A stretch of DNA of 32,768 nucleotides from Clostridia bacterium (GCA_017414645.1 JAFQLL010000049.1:1-32768); one strand, 5' to 3'. Counted from the stretch's first letter, positions 6,612 to 15,679 are shown. The notes: a model not told the origin generated them from the letters alone. Program-made: numbers and translations.

Positions 6612-7877
6612 ATGAAAAACGATAATTACATAGTGCGCCCCCTTATATGCATATTACTTGTAGTGTTTTTGGGTGGCGTGCTCATCAGCTTGAATATGGG
6701 CAAGGTCAATTCCGACACAGCCATGCTTCTTGGCGGCATGTGCCTGACCCTTGCGGTTGTGTATGCGCTTTTAAGGTTCTTTCCCTTAGGCGACCATTAC
6801 ATTTTCATGATAACTGCCATGCTGGGCGTAATCGGCGTTATAATGCTTTTAAGGCTGCAGACAGGTCATGGGCAGAAGCAGGTTATATGGTTCAGCGTTG
6901 GTGCAGGCTTGTTTCTTGTAACCAGCCTTGTGTACCGCTTTGTAAAGCATTGGCACAAGCTTAATAAGCTTTATGTTATAACAGGTGTTGCTCTTTTTGC
7001 GGCAACGGCACTTTTTGGCTATTCCTCGGGTGGTGCAAAAAGCTGGCTGAGGCTTGGCGGCTTTTCCTTTCAGCCTAGTGAGCTGGTAAAAATTTTGTTC
7101 ATTCTTACCCTGGCAGGCGTTTTCAATAACGAATACAAAAAGCCCAAGGAAGGCGACTTAAAAATTAAAACCTTCTACAACACAAAGCTTGGCAGAAACT
7201 GTGCGGCAACAATGGTTGCTTATGTATTTTTGCTGTTTTTGCTTTTGCAGCGTGACTGGGGCACAGCGGTTTTGTTCTTTGCAATTTACATTGCATTCAT
7301 GGCTGTTTACGGCGAAGATAAAAGGTTTTTGCTCTTTAACGGCATAGCGGCCCTTTTCATAGGCATAATAGGCGTTAACTTTATGAGCCACATTCAAGTG
7401 AGGGTTGAAACCTGGCTTCGTCCCTTCGACGATGTTTCCAACAAAGGCTACCAGATAACACAGTCCCTCTTTGCAATAGGCGAGGGTGGTTTTACAGGGC
7501 GCGGCATTGGTGCAGGAAGCCCCTACTACATACCCGAGGTGCACAGTGACTTTATCTTCTCAGCCATTTGTGAAGAAACGGGCATTCTTGGCGGTCTGGC
7601 AGTTATTATGCTGTATTTCGTTCTGGTTTACAGAGCCTTTAAAATATCCCTTTCTACTAACAACGATTTTAATAAGGCTGTTGCCATGGGCATAGGTGTT
7701 ATGATAGGCGTGCAGACTTTTATTATAATAGGCGGTGTTATAAAGTTCATTCCCTTAACGGGCATAACACTTCCATTTGTATCCTACGGTGGCTCAAGCA
7801 TGGTTGCAACCTTTATTGCCTTGGGCATACTGCAGGGCATTTCCGCCAGAAGGAGGGAAATAGAAGATGAAATATAA
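6612..7877 (+). CDS. FtsW/RodA/SpoVE family peptidoglycan polymerase
   Basis: A polytopic membrane protein of 421 residues (about ten helices) of the SEDS family, which polymerises lipid II into glycan strands with a class B PBP partner. Family signatures present: FSFQPSELVKI (about residues 152-162), YQITQSLFAIGEGGF followed by GRGIGAG, the HSDFIFS/EETG segment and the C-terminal PLTGITLPFVSYGGSSM. Its coding end overlaps the PBP start by 11 nt, which fits a dedicated SEDS-PBP pair. Whether it is a division (FtsW), elongation (RodA) or sporulation (SpoVE) member cannot be told from motifs alone. Confidence 0.92.
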   Translation: MKNDNYIVRPLICILLVVFLGGVLISLNMGKVNSDTAMLLGGMCLTLAVVYALLRFFPLGDHYIFMITAMLGVIGVIMLLRLQTGHGQKQVIWFSVGAGLFLVTSLVYRFVKHWHKLNKLYVITGVALFAATALFGYSSGGAKSWLRLGGFSFQPSELVKILFILTLAGVFNNEYKKPKEGDLKIKTFYNTKLGRNCAATMVAYVFLLFLLLQRDWGTAVLFFAIYIAFMAVYGEDKRFLLFNGIAALFIGIIGVNFMSHIQVRVETWLRPFDDVSNKGYQITQSLFAIGEGGFTGRGIGAGSPYYIPEVHSDFIFSAICEETGILGGLAVIMLYFVLVYRAFKISLSTNNDFNKAVAMGIGVMIGVQTFIIIGGVIKFIPLTGITLPFVSYGGSSMVATFIALGILQGISARRREIEDEI

Positions 7878-9264
7878 CGGCAAAATTATAAGCGTTATGG
7901 TTGTTATCTGTGCTATGTTCTTATCCCTGGCAGTTTACCTTACGTATTTTACCCTTTTCGATGCAGACAGCGTTGTTGAAAATAAGTTCAACAAACGAAT
8001 AAGGGAAAGAGAAGAAAGTGTTTTGCGAGGCAGTATTTTCGATTCATCGGGCGAGGTGCTTGCCTACAGCCGAATGGAAGAAAACAAGCAAAAACGCTAC
8101 TATCCTTACTCGGGAAGATACGCCCACGTCATTGGCTACAACTCGGTAACCTACGACAAGTCGGGCTTAGAGAACACCTTTAACGACATTTTAGTTAAGG
8201 AAGACCCACTGGACGACATTTCGGGCTTCTTTGATATGGATAAGGATATGTCAAAGGGTGCCGATTTGTACCTTACAATTGATAATGCATTAACTGCAAA
8301 GGCAGAACCGCTCATGGGCAGAAAGAACGGCTCGGTTGTGGCGCTTAAGCCAAAAACAGGCGAGGTTTTGTGCATGTATTCAAACCCCACCTTTGACCCT
8401 AACGACAGCGCACTTAACGAAAATTTTGCTGCTCTTTCCCAAAGCGAAAATGCGCCTTTCTTAGGCAGAGCAAATCAGGGGCTTTATCCGCCGGGCTCAA
8501 CCTTTAAAATTGTAACTGCGGCAGCTGCACTTGAGGCAGGCGTTGCAGGCAACATTCTTGACGAGGGCGAGCTTATGATTGACGGCTACGTTGTAAAAAA
8601 TTACAACAACAAAAAGCTTGGCGAAATTGACATAATGCAGGGTTTTGCAAAGTCGAGCAATGTTATGTTTGCATCCTACGGTGTGCAGGTTGGCGAAAAA
8701 AAGCTTAAGGACGTTGCCGAAAGGTTTGGCATAGGCGAAAAATTTGACTTTGATATAAGAACAAGTAAATCGCTCTTTAATTATGAAAACGCAATGGGGC
8801 AGACCGACTTAGCTGCCTGCGGTATAGGTCAGGGCAAGCTGCTGGTAACACCCTTGAATATGGTGCTTGTTGCATCTGCCATTGCAAACGACGGCGTTAT
8901 TATGGAGCCTTACATTGTTGAAAAGGCGTTGTACCCAAGCGGCAGGCAGGCATATACAGCAAAGCCTAATGTGTGGAAAACTGCTGTAAGCGAGGCTGTT
9001 GCAAGCGTTATTGAAAGCATGATGATTGAATGCGTTGAAACGGGCACGGGTACAGGTGCTAAAATAAATGGCGTAACCGTTGCAGGCAAAACAGGCACAG
9101 CCGAAAACGAAGAGTCTGACAAGACACATGCATGGTTTGTGTGCTATGCACCTTGTGAAAACCCCGAAATTGCAATTTGTGTTATGCAGGAATATGCAGG
9201 GGTAACAGGCAGTAATTGCGCACCCATAGCCAGGGAATTGATAAATTATTATTTGAATAAATAG
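7867..9264 (+). CDS. Class B penicillin-binding protein (D,D-transpeptidase)
   Basis: A 465-residue membrane-anchored transpeptidase that crosslinks peptidoglycan outside the cell. One signal-anchor helix (about 6-28) is followed by a short dimerisation/pedestal region and a transpeptidase domain with STFK (nucleophile Ser211), SSN (263-265) and KTG (408-410). It is shorter than typical PBP2/PBP3 and resembles the compact PbpA type, lacking an obvious PASTA domain. AGGAGG lies 10 nt before the ATG, inside the end of the upstream SEDS gene, so translation is probably coupled. No clear hairpin with a T-run follows; a REP-like double hairpin at 9306-9350 may serve instead. Confidence 0.93.
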   Translation: MKYNGKIISVMVVICAMFLSLAVYLTYFTLFDADSVVENKFNKRIREREESVLRGSIFDSSGEVLAYSRMEENKQKRYYPYSGRYAHVIGYNSVTYDKSGLENTFNDILVKEDPLDDISGFFDMDKDMSKGADLYLTIDNALTAKAEPLMGRKNGSVVALKPKTGEVLCMYSNPTFDPNDSALNENFAALSQSENAPFLGRANQGLYPPGSTFKIVTAAAALEAGVAGNILDEGELMIDGYVVKNYNNKKLGEIDIMQGFAKSSNVMFASYGVQVGEKKLKDVAERFGIGEKFDFDIRTSKSLFNYENAMGQTDLAACGIGQGKLLVTPLNMVLVASAIANDGVIMEPYIVEKALYPSGRQAYTAKPNVWKTAVSEAVASVIESMMIECVETGTGTGAKINGVTVAGKTGTAENEESDKTHAWFVCYAPCENPEIAICVMQEYAGVTGSNCAPIARELINYYLNK

Positions 9265-9305
9265 TGGTTGCAGGCTTCTTTGATTAAATTTGCGGATAAA
9301 GACAA

Positions 9306-9350
9306 TCCCTCAGTCGGCAGAGCCGACAGCTCCCTTTACACAAGGGAGCC
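9306..9350 (+). repeat. REP-like double-hairpin repeat, copy 1
   Basis: A conserved TCCCTCAGTC start, a variable stem (GTCGGC/GCCGAC) and a conserved second stem (GCTCCCTT/AAGGGAGC). Related copies lie at 12917-12963 and 27848-27890 in the same orientation. It lies 34 bp upstream of the GH2-like gene. Confidence 0.8.
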
Positions 9351-9383
9351 GGATATGTAGTCTATAATGAAAGGATGATATAA

Positions 9384-12300
9384 ATGAAAAAAGTTTTAAG
9401 TCTGGTGCTTGTGTGCATCATGATGCTGGCATTTGTGCCTATGGTACAGGCGGATGAATTGGATTTTAAATATTTTAATGGTGAGTGGGATTTTAAATAT
9501 TACCAGAATTCATCTAAAGTACCGGAGGACGTAACAAAGATTGTGTTTGAAGATAAAATACAAGTGCCCGGTGCTATGGAACTGCAGGGTTATGGTTACC
9601 CCTCATATTTCTATGAAGAAATGGGTGGCTGGGGACAGCCTGAAGACGACGGTGTGAGAAGTGCAGGCGTTTATAAAACCGACTTTTACGGATTTGGTCC
9701 CGGAGCGGTGAGAGGTAGTATTAGGTTTGAAAATGTCACCGATGAAATGACTGTTTATCTCAACGGAGAAAAAGTAGGCTATACAAAAACAGGAATGTAC
9801 GGATATGAAATTGATGTTACATTACAACAGAAAAACACGCTTATTTGTGTAGTAAAGAGAGATAACTCGGGAATCAATAAAAAAGACGACTTTTCTCTTT
9901 CGGGTATTATGGGAGAGGTAATCATCTTTAGCCAAAAGAAAGATGACAACTATTTTTCAAATTCAAAAAATGCAGAAGTCAAAAATGAAGTTTTGTATAT
10001 AGATGGAGCAAAAGTGGTTTTAAAGGGTGTTAAATATACTGCTACACATCCCGAATCAGGCAACATTATGACAAACGAACAAATTGATAAAGATTTAGAA
10101 CTCATCAAGGCATATGGATTCAACTGCGTATGGACGAGTTGCGCTCCAATTCATTTTTATGAAAAGGCAAGTCAAATGGGTCTTTACATAATAGAAGAAG
10201 CTGACATAAACCTTGGCTATGTTGACCGTGATACTAAAACAGCAAAAGAACGTATTGAAAAAATGATCGAAACAAGAAGCTTTTGTGATGCAATCATTAT
10301 GTGGTCTGTAGGTAGTGGCGAAGGTAACAGCAATCAGCTTATTGAAGCTGTTAAAAAGCTCGATAACCGTCCTGTTGCGCAGGAGGTTACATTCGCTCCC
10401 GATTTTGAAATTTTCGGTAACACAGGCGGCATGGCTGAATGGGCAGAAACCTTGGGCGAAGGTAATGTTGGCGGCTTTGTTGACGAATTTGCAGATAAAG
10501 AATTATACTACACACAGCCTTCCTACCTTTTTGAAACAAAGGACTCCGTTACGGGCGAAACTGTTACAATAGATGGTGAAGTTAAAAACTACATGGGCAG
10601 CCGGTATTTAGGCGATGCGTCCTATGTAAGAGATATCGAAAAGCTTGACAGATACACAATCGTTACAGAATTAAGCGCTGTAGACGGCGACAGAGTTATT
10701 TTCGAAAGCGGCAACGTTAAGTTCGAAGTGCGTGGCGGCAGAGCAAGGTTCAATGTGGGCGATAAGAGAGTTCGTGCCGATGTTTACGAAGGCAAAATTG
10801 CGGCTGTCTATATGGACGGCGAAATTCAGCTTTTTGTAAATGACGGATTTAAGGAAAATGCCGAAGCTGACGCTACAGTTGAAGGCAGCTACACAGTAGG
10901 CGGTGGCGACACAGCCGTTAAATACGTTGAAATTTATAACGATGCACTTACCCTTGACGAGCTTCTGGAAGGCGCTGACGAAAAGAAGCTTATAAGCCGT
11001 GTGGCATTTGACGATATTAACATCAAGAAAGACAATAGCTACAAGTTCCTTGCTTACGGCGGCGACTTTGGCGACAACCCCAACAGCTACTATAAGTGCT
11101 TGACAGGTATTTTCTCTTCCACACGTGAGCCTCACCCCGAAGCGGAAATGTTCAGGATACTCTTTACTGACGATGAAGAAGACATAATACGTTGGGCAAA
11201 CAATCCTAATATAACATACTTTGATGACTTTGTTGAGCCTGTTGTGAATGGTGACACAGCAACGTTTACATACGGCAATTTGATTTATACAGTAGACTTT
11301 GACGGCAAAATTACAAGCATTAAGAATGAAGGAAAAGAGCTTTTGACAGACGCTATGTATCCTACAGTGCATCGTGAAAATACCCTTAGTGAATATGAAA
11401 TGGGTGTTGAAAACTACGAGGAGTGGAGAAGAGGCAAGGCAGAAGTTGTTGACAGAACACTTTACATTGAGCTTATAAGCACTGTTACAGAAGGTAAATT
11501 ACACCTTGCATATTCTTTGTGCGGCGGAGGATTCAGAGTCAGTATGCAAAGTGAATTTGCAGATGATGCAACAAAGCCTACTTTCTTAGGCTTCCGCGGT
11601 GCAGGTGATTTTGACAAAGTATTATATGGCGGAAGCTTGATAAGCAGTTATCCTGACAGAAGACCTTTAGGAATGTATACTACCGTTTCCAATGATATTA
11701 ATAAAATGGGAGATAACTACGCAGTACCTCAGGAAAACGGAAACTTTGAAGCAGACGTAGTTTCTCTTTATAATGAAACAAACAGTCTTGAATTTGTAAA
11801 TGGCGTTTTTGATAAATATATGCAGTTCCAGATTTTGGATTATTCGCCTCAAGCAATGGAGAATGCTGACCATGATGAGGATATTGTGCATGAGGATAAA
11901 GCTTATTTCCGTATAGGCGGATATATTGCAGGCATTACAGAAGACAGAAGCTATGATTTAACGGAGAATGTTTACGGCTTTGATTTCCTGATACAAACAG
12001 ATTCCGAAAACAGCCGTCCGTACAGCTATGTTACGGAAATATTGATAGACGGAGAAAAGTACAACGCTTTTGCAACAGGCGTAAAGAATTACGTTTACCG
12101 GACAAATGAAAAAGTTGCAGTAACTGCTGACGGTTGTGAGGTTGTTCAGGACGATAAAAAGGCAGTAATCGGTGACTACACAATCTACTTTGCGCCCGAT
12201 ACTGAATACCTTTCCGACATGACAGCAAAGAGCAAAACTGCTGAAATTGCACTTGACGGTGACTTTAACGGCAACGCAATAAGCCTTCATAGTAACGACT

Positions 12301-12887
12301 ATTGGGCACCAGCCCAAGCTTTTGACAAGGGCGTAACATTAAAGAACGGCAGCGTAACGTACGATGTATCTGCTATGACAAGCCACACATTTAATGCTGT
12401 TATCGGCAAGAACGATTTTGACTGGAGAAGCATGGGCGGCTTTGACAGAAGCATGTTTGATGCATCAGCAACTGTATCAATTGCACTTGACGGTGTAGTT
12501 GTAGAGGAAATTAAAGATGTCAGCATGAGAAGCGGCAGTAGAGAAGTTAACATCGACGTTTCAAATGCAAAGGAAATGACTATTACCGTAACAGGCAGCG
12601 GCAGAGCGCCTCAGTACGAGGATGCAGTTCTGGCAAATGCGGCATTTGTGCCCAATGGTCCTGTGGTTGTTAACTTTGAACAGGGTAACGGCAAGGCAAC
12701 AATTACAGTGCTCAATACCGATAAGGAATACGCAGACGTGGTGCTTACCGCTACAGAAAACGGTGTTGTTACCACCGAAGCAACAAGCATTGGTAAGGGT
12801 CTTTACAAAACAGTTGAGGTTAAGGCTGGCGAAGGTGCTGTTGTAAAGGCATACATTACAGGTGTTGGCGAAATTATAATTGAGTAA
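9384..12887 (+). CDS. Secreted GH2/LacZ-like protein with LamG-like insertion and C-terminal NPCBM-like domain
   Basis: An exported protein of 1167 residues with a signal peptide (about 1-23). Order: GH2 sugar-binding domain (about 25-185), GH2 TIM barrel (200-385), a LamG-like beta-sandwich insert (about 403-540), the barrel end resumed at YGGDFGDNPNSY (558-569), a LacZ-type domain 5 with YAVPQENGNFEAD (779-791), a linker domain, an NPCBM-like module (about 955-1090) and an Ig-like tail. The barrel motifs are altered. LacZ-type WSLGNE reads WSVGSGEG (307-314), the R-SHYP motif reads WTSCAP (250-255) and the nucleophile motif EYAHAMGN has no good match before GGFVDEF (363-369). It may be inactive, or a GH2 with different chemistry. 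RBS AAAGGATG is 6 nt from the ATG. Flanked by REP-like repeats. Confidence 0.82.
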   Translation: MKKVLSLVLVCIMMLAFVPMVQADELDFKYFNGEWDFKYYQNSSKVPEDVTKIVFEDKIQVPGAMELQGYGYPSYFYEEMGGWGQPEDDGVRSAGVYKTDFYGFGPGAVRGSIRFENVTDEMTVYLNGEKVGYTKTGMYGYEIDVTLQQKNTLICVVKRDNSGINKKDDFSLSGIMGEVIIFSQKKDDNYFSNSKNAEVKNEVLYIDGAKVVLKGVKYTATHPESGNIMTNEQIDKDLELIKAYGFNCVWTSCAPIHFYEKASQMGLYIIEEADINLGYVDRDTKTAKERIEKMIETRSFCDAIIMWSVGSGEGNSNQLIEAVKKLDNRPVAQEVTFAPDFEIFGNTGGMAEWAETLGEGNVGGFVDEFADKELYYTQPSYLFETKDSVTGETVTIDGEVKNYMGSRYLGDASYVRDIEKLDRYTIVTELSAVDGDRVIFESGNVKFEVRGGRARFNVGDKRVRADVYEGKIAAVYMDGEIQLFVNDGFKENAEADATVEGSYTVGGGDTAVKYVEIYNDALTLDELLEGADEKKLISRVAFDDINIKKDNSYKFLAYGGDFGDNPNSYYKCLTGIFSSTREPHPEAEMFRILFTDDEEDIIRWANNPNITYFDDFVEPVVNGDTATFTYGNLIYTVDFDGKITSIKNEGKELLTDAMYPTVHRENTLSEYEMGVENYEEWRRGKAEVVDRTLYIELISTVTEGKLHLAYSLCGGGFRVSMQSEFADDATKPTFLGFRGAGDFDKVLYGGSLISSYPDRRPLGMYTTVSNDINKMGDNYAVPQENGNFEADVVSLYNETNSLEFVNGVFDKYMQFQILDYSPQAMENADHDEDIVHEDKAYFRIGGYIAGITEDRSYDLTENVYGFDFLIQTDSENSRPYSYVTEILIDGEKYNAFATGVKNYVYRTNEKVAVTADGCEVVQDDKKAVIGDYTIYFAPDTEYLSDMTAKSKTAEIALDGDFNGNAISLHSNDYWAPAQAFDKGVTLKNGSVTYDVSAMTSHTFNAVIGKNDFDWRSMGGFDRSMFDASATVSIALDGVVVEEIKDVSMRSGSREVNIDVSNAKEMTITVTGSGRAPQYEDAVLANAAFVPNGPVVVNFEQGNGKATITVLNTDKEYADVVLTATENGVVTTEATSIGKGLYKTVEVKAGEGAVVKAYITGVGEIIIE

Positions 12888-12916
12888 AACATTGTGGGAG
12901 TGCTGAGTTTCGGCAC

Positions 12917-12963
12917 TCCCTCAGTCAAATCCGAGATTTGACAGCTCCCTCGGGGAGGGAGCC
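12917..12963 (+). repeat. REP-like double-hairpin repeat, copy 2
   Basis: Same layout as copy 1: TCCCTCAGTC, a different first stem (GTCAAATC/GATTTGAC) and a second stem GCTCCCTC/GAGGGAGC. A further short hairpin (GGGAGTGC/GCACTCCC, 12896-12920) overlaps its start and may end the GH2-like transcript. Confidence 0.8.
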
Positions 12964-12984
12964 TATAGGGAAGAGGTTATTTCG

Positions 12985-13845
12985 ATGAACAGTGCAAAAT
13001 TTAAAATGATAATATCAATGGCGATATTCGGCACCATAGGCATATTTGTTAAATTTATTGACGTGCCCAGCAGCATGGTTGCTGTGTGTCGAGGCTTTAC
13101 GGGTGCGTTGTTTCTGTGCCTGTTTATGCTTTTGACGGGCAAAAAAATAAGCTTTACCGACATACGGCAAAACTTTTTAAGGCTCATGGTTACAGGCTGC
13201 TTTATAGGCATTAACTGGATACTTCTGTTTGAGTCCTACAAGTACATAGGTGTTGCAAACGGAACGCTCTGCTACTATTTAGAGCCTGTTATACTTGTTA
13301 TAGGTGCAGCGTTTCTTTATAAGGAGAAAATAAGCCCTGTAAAGGCGATCTGCGTTGTTATAGCACTTTTTGGCATGGTGTTCGTTTCGGGTGTGTTCCC
13401 TCCGCAGGAGGGCGCAGTGCTCGACGGGTTTGGCATTGCATTAGGTCTGGGCGCGGCTCTCTTTTACGCAGCTGTTGTGCTTTTAAACCGTGGTATAAAA
13501 AATATATCAAGCTACGACATGACAATGGTACAGCTGTTTTTTGCGGCGTTGGTAGCGCTTCCTTATGTGCTTGTAACCGAAGATGTAGCCGCCATTGCCT
13601 TTGATGCAAAAACAGTGATACTGCTTTTGGTAGTAGGCATTATACATACAGGCTTTGCATACGCAATGTATTTTGGTGCTGTGAGAGAGCTTAAAAGTCA
13701 GAGCGTGGCAGTTTTAAGCTATATTGACCCTATGGTTGCAATTGTACTGTCCATGACACTTTTAAACGAGGAATTGACCATCTGGGGAATACTCGGTGCG
13801 GTGATGATACTGGGTTCAACATTGGTGAGTGAACTGAAGAAATAA
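12985..13845 (+). CDS. EamA/DMT family permease
   Basis: A membrane protein of 286 residues with about ten helices in two EamA repeats (roughly 7-140 and 150-284), the standard drug/metabolite transporter layout. AIFGTIGIFVKF near the N terminus, the conserved 'YLEP' of repeat 1 (LCYYLEPVI, about 93-101) and 'SYIDPMVAIVL' with ELTIWGILG in repeat 2 are typical. Such permeases usually export amino acids, nucleobases or other metabolites; the substrate cannot be read from sequence. AAGAGGT is 7 nt before the ATG. No clear promoter was found between the upstream repeat and the gene. Confidence 0.9.
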   Translation: MNSAKFKMIISMAIFGTIGIFVKFIDVPSSMVAVCRGFTGALFLCLFMLLTGKKISFTDIRQNFLRLMVTGCFIGINWILLFESYKYIGVANGTLCYYLEPVILVIGAAFLYKEKISPVKAICVVIALFGMVFVSGVFPPQEGAVLDGFGIALGLGAALFYAAVVLLNRGIKNISSYDMTMVQLFFAALVALPYVLVTEDVAAIAFDAKTVILLLVVGIIHTGFAYAMYFGAVRELKSQSVAVLSYIDPMVAIVLSMTLLNEELTIWGILGAVMILGSTLVSELKK

Positions 13846-13847
13846 TA

Positions 13848-13875
13848 AAAAGGCGGTGAAAACCGCCTTTTATTA
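13848..13875. terminator. Bidirectional terminator after the EamA gene
   Basis: AAAAGGCGGT and ACCGCCTTTT pair around a short loop, with A and T runs at either side; it ends the EamA transcript and can also end the converging minus-strand operon. Confidence 0.85.
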
Positions 13876-14289
13876 TTTCTTTTCTTTTTCGTATTTCTTA
13901 CGGCAGAAATGGTATATTGCATAAAGTATGGCTGTGGGAATGTTCATTAATATAAAGGTAAGAACTAATCCGTAAATGGTAAACCTGTCTGCGCGGATAG
14001 TGAAAACAATTGTTGTAATGCTCATTGCAATAAACGACAACACAGGAAGAATAAGCCCTACGTATTTGTTTTCTTTGTTGGAAAACACTGTTTCAAGATA
14101 GCATAAAAATACAATTGCCAACAGAAAAAGCATTTCGTAGCGCATTGCATCGTCGAACACAGGGTGGTGGCTAACATATTCCGACGGAAGCTCCGTGGGA
14201 GCCATTTCCCCTTCGGCAAGAACAGTTAACCCAAATGCCGGGACAATAACAAATATAATTAAAAATAGCGCAGATATTTTCTTTATCAT
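13873..14289 (-). CDS. Small membrane protein of unknown function
   Basis: A protein of 138 residues that I do not recognise. It has a signal-peptide-like N terminus (about 1-25, ending VLAEGE), a short acidic outer segment, three further hydrophobic helices (about 50-66, 77-95, 104-124) and a basic C-terminal tail (RKKYEKEKK) that should lie in the cytosol. It starts 14 nt after the stop of the secreted subtilase gene with AAGGAGG upstream, so the two are co-translated neighbours. It could be a membrane partner, anchor or immunity-type companion of the protease, but nothing in the sequence proves that. Confidence 0.75.
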   Translation of the reverse strand: MIKKISALFLIIFVIVPAFGLTVLAEGEMAPTELPSEYVSHHPVFDDAMRYEMLFLLAIVFLCYLETVFSNKENKYVGLILPVLSFIAMSITTIVFTIRADRFTIYGLVLTFILMNIPTAILYAIYHFCRKKYEKEKK

Positions 14290-14303
14290 AAGAATGCGCC
14301 TCC

Positions 14304-15665
14304 TTAGTATTTTTCAGCTTCAATGCTGCCGCTATAGGGCTCAAGGGTGCCTTTTTTCCATATATAATATATGTAGTTGCCAAAAATGTCGTTAGTGGCA
14401 TTAACCCCTGCATTCTTTAAGTCAACCAGTGTGCTATCCTCATAGCGTGCAAAGTATGCCGTGTAGCCATCTTCGGGAATGCAATAAGCATAGCTTGAAG
14501 AAGCAGAGGATGAATAAACAAGCTTATTTGTGTTTTTTGTTGCATGGAGATATGTTAAAAGAGCTTGAATGTTTAAGCTTCCGTGACCGGAGTATCGGTC
14601 AGACATACTGTTGCAGGTTTTGTACAAGGCTTCTGTAAGCTCCTTTGCTGTCAATTCAGGGTACAAGCCTTTTGCAAGTGCTGCCGCCGCCACAACATGA
14701 GGCGTTGCAAAGCTGGTGCCGTTGCCTTGCTCATAGCCCGATATACGAACCGAGTAAATGTTTTCACCCGGTGCCATTATGTCAACATAGTCGTTGCGCT
14801 GAGAATGGTTTGCTCTATGACCGTCTGCCTTTACACTGCCAACGCCAATTACATTGTCGTAGGAGGCAGGGTAGTAGAGTGTGTCGCCGCTTTGTGCACC
14901 GCTGTTGCCAACGGCAGAAACTAAAAGCACATCTTTTTCCTCGGCATAATCGGCAACCTTTTTGAAAACTGTTGCATTTGTTGTGCCGCTGGAAAGGTTT
15001 ATAATGTCCACGCCATAATCATCAATAGCTTCGTAGGCGGCGGCAATAATATCGGCATTCTTTGCTGTCTGCTTTCCGTATTCATTAAGGTAAAAGCATT
15101 TGAAAACGTAAATTTCAACATTGGGTGCAATGCCTGCAACACCGCGTGTGTTATGCTCTGCTGCAATAATGCCTGTCACCATTGTGCCATGACCGATTTC
15201 ATCGTTGCAGAAGGTTACCTTGCTTGATGCTGTTGAGGTATAGTCGTTTACTTTGTAAATATTATCAAAATTAAAATCGGCTGCGGCATTGTAAAGCCCT
15301 GAGTCAATAACTGCTATTTTAACCGTTTCGCCAAACACGTCTTTGTTCCATGCAAACTGTGCTAAAACCTGAGTAAGGTTTGTCTGCTGTGCATAATATG
15401 TATCATTTGTTTCGTATTCAAAAAGCTCGCTGTAGCTCATGGGCTCACAGTAGTCAACCAGCCCCGCATCAATAAGATGCTGAATATCCTCCAAGCTTGA
15501 GGCTGTATAAACGCCGTGTGCGGCATTTACGGTTGTTATTGAGTTGGAGTAGGGCATGGGAAAATTATCTTTCACAGTGAAGATGTATTCCTCGGCACTA
15601 CAGGAAAACGAAAGAAGCAGTATAACACAAGCTGTCAGAATTGTAAAAAATACAGTTTTTTTCAT
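14304..15665 (-). CDS. Secreted S8 subtilisin-like serine protease
   Basis: A 453-residue exported protease with a signal peptide (about 1-24). Residues 25-100 look like a propeptide. The subtilase domain has the catalytic Asp121 (AVIDSGL), His159 (GHGTMVTGI), oxyanion Asn254 (VGNSG) and Ser318 (GTSFATPH). After about residue 370 there is a C-terminal extension of some 80 residues without recognised motifs. The start ATG has only a modest AGGTG site. No promoter fits in the 44 bp upstream, which instead hold a hairpin after the 97-residue gene, so expression probably depends on read-through from that gene. Confidence 0.93.
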   Translation of the reverse strand: MKKTVFFTILTACVILLLSFSCSAEEYIFTVKDNFPMPYSNSITTVNAAHGVYTASSLEDIQHLIDAGLVDYCEPMSYSELFEYETNDTYYAQQTNLTQVLAQFAWNKDVFGETVKIAVIDSGLYNAAADFNFDNIYKVNDYTSTASSKVTFCNDEIGHGTMVTGIIAAEHNTRGVAGIAPNVEIYVFKCFYLNEYGKQTAKNADIIAAAYEAIDDYGVDIINLSSGTTNATVFKKVADYAEEKDVLLVSAVGNSGAQSGDTLYYPASYDNVIGVGSVKADGHRANHSQRNDYVDIMAPGENIYSVRISGYEQGNGTSFATPHVVAAAALAKGLYPELTAKELTEALYKTCNSMSDRYSGHGSLNIQALLTYLHATKNTNKLVYSSSASSSYAYCIPEDGYTAYFARYEDSTLVDLKNAGVNATNDIFGNYIYYIWKKGTLEPYSGSIEAEKY

Positions 15666-15679
15666 AAAATCACCTAAAG

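Noticed and set aside
9362..9367. TATAAT just upstream of the GH2-like gene as a -10 box
   Set aside because: It lies only 17 bp before the start codon, overlapping the ribosome binding site region, and no -35 box is found 17 bp upstream.
10671..11372. A 233-codon minus-strand frame inside the GH2-like gene
   Set aside because: Cys/Val/Asn-rich antisense composition, no ribosome binding site, and the region is explained by the LamG/LacZ domains on the plus strand.
9384..12887. Frameshift or fusion artefact as the reason for the LamG-like insertion
   Set aside because: The frame is continuous across both borders and the LacZ motifs resume in the correct order after the insert, so it is a genuine domain insertion.
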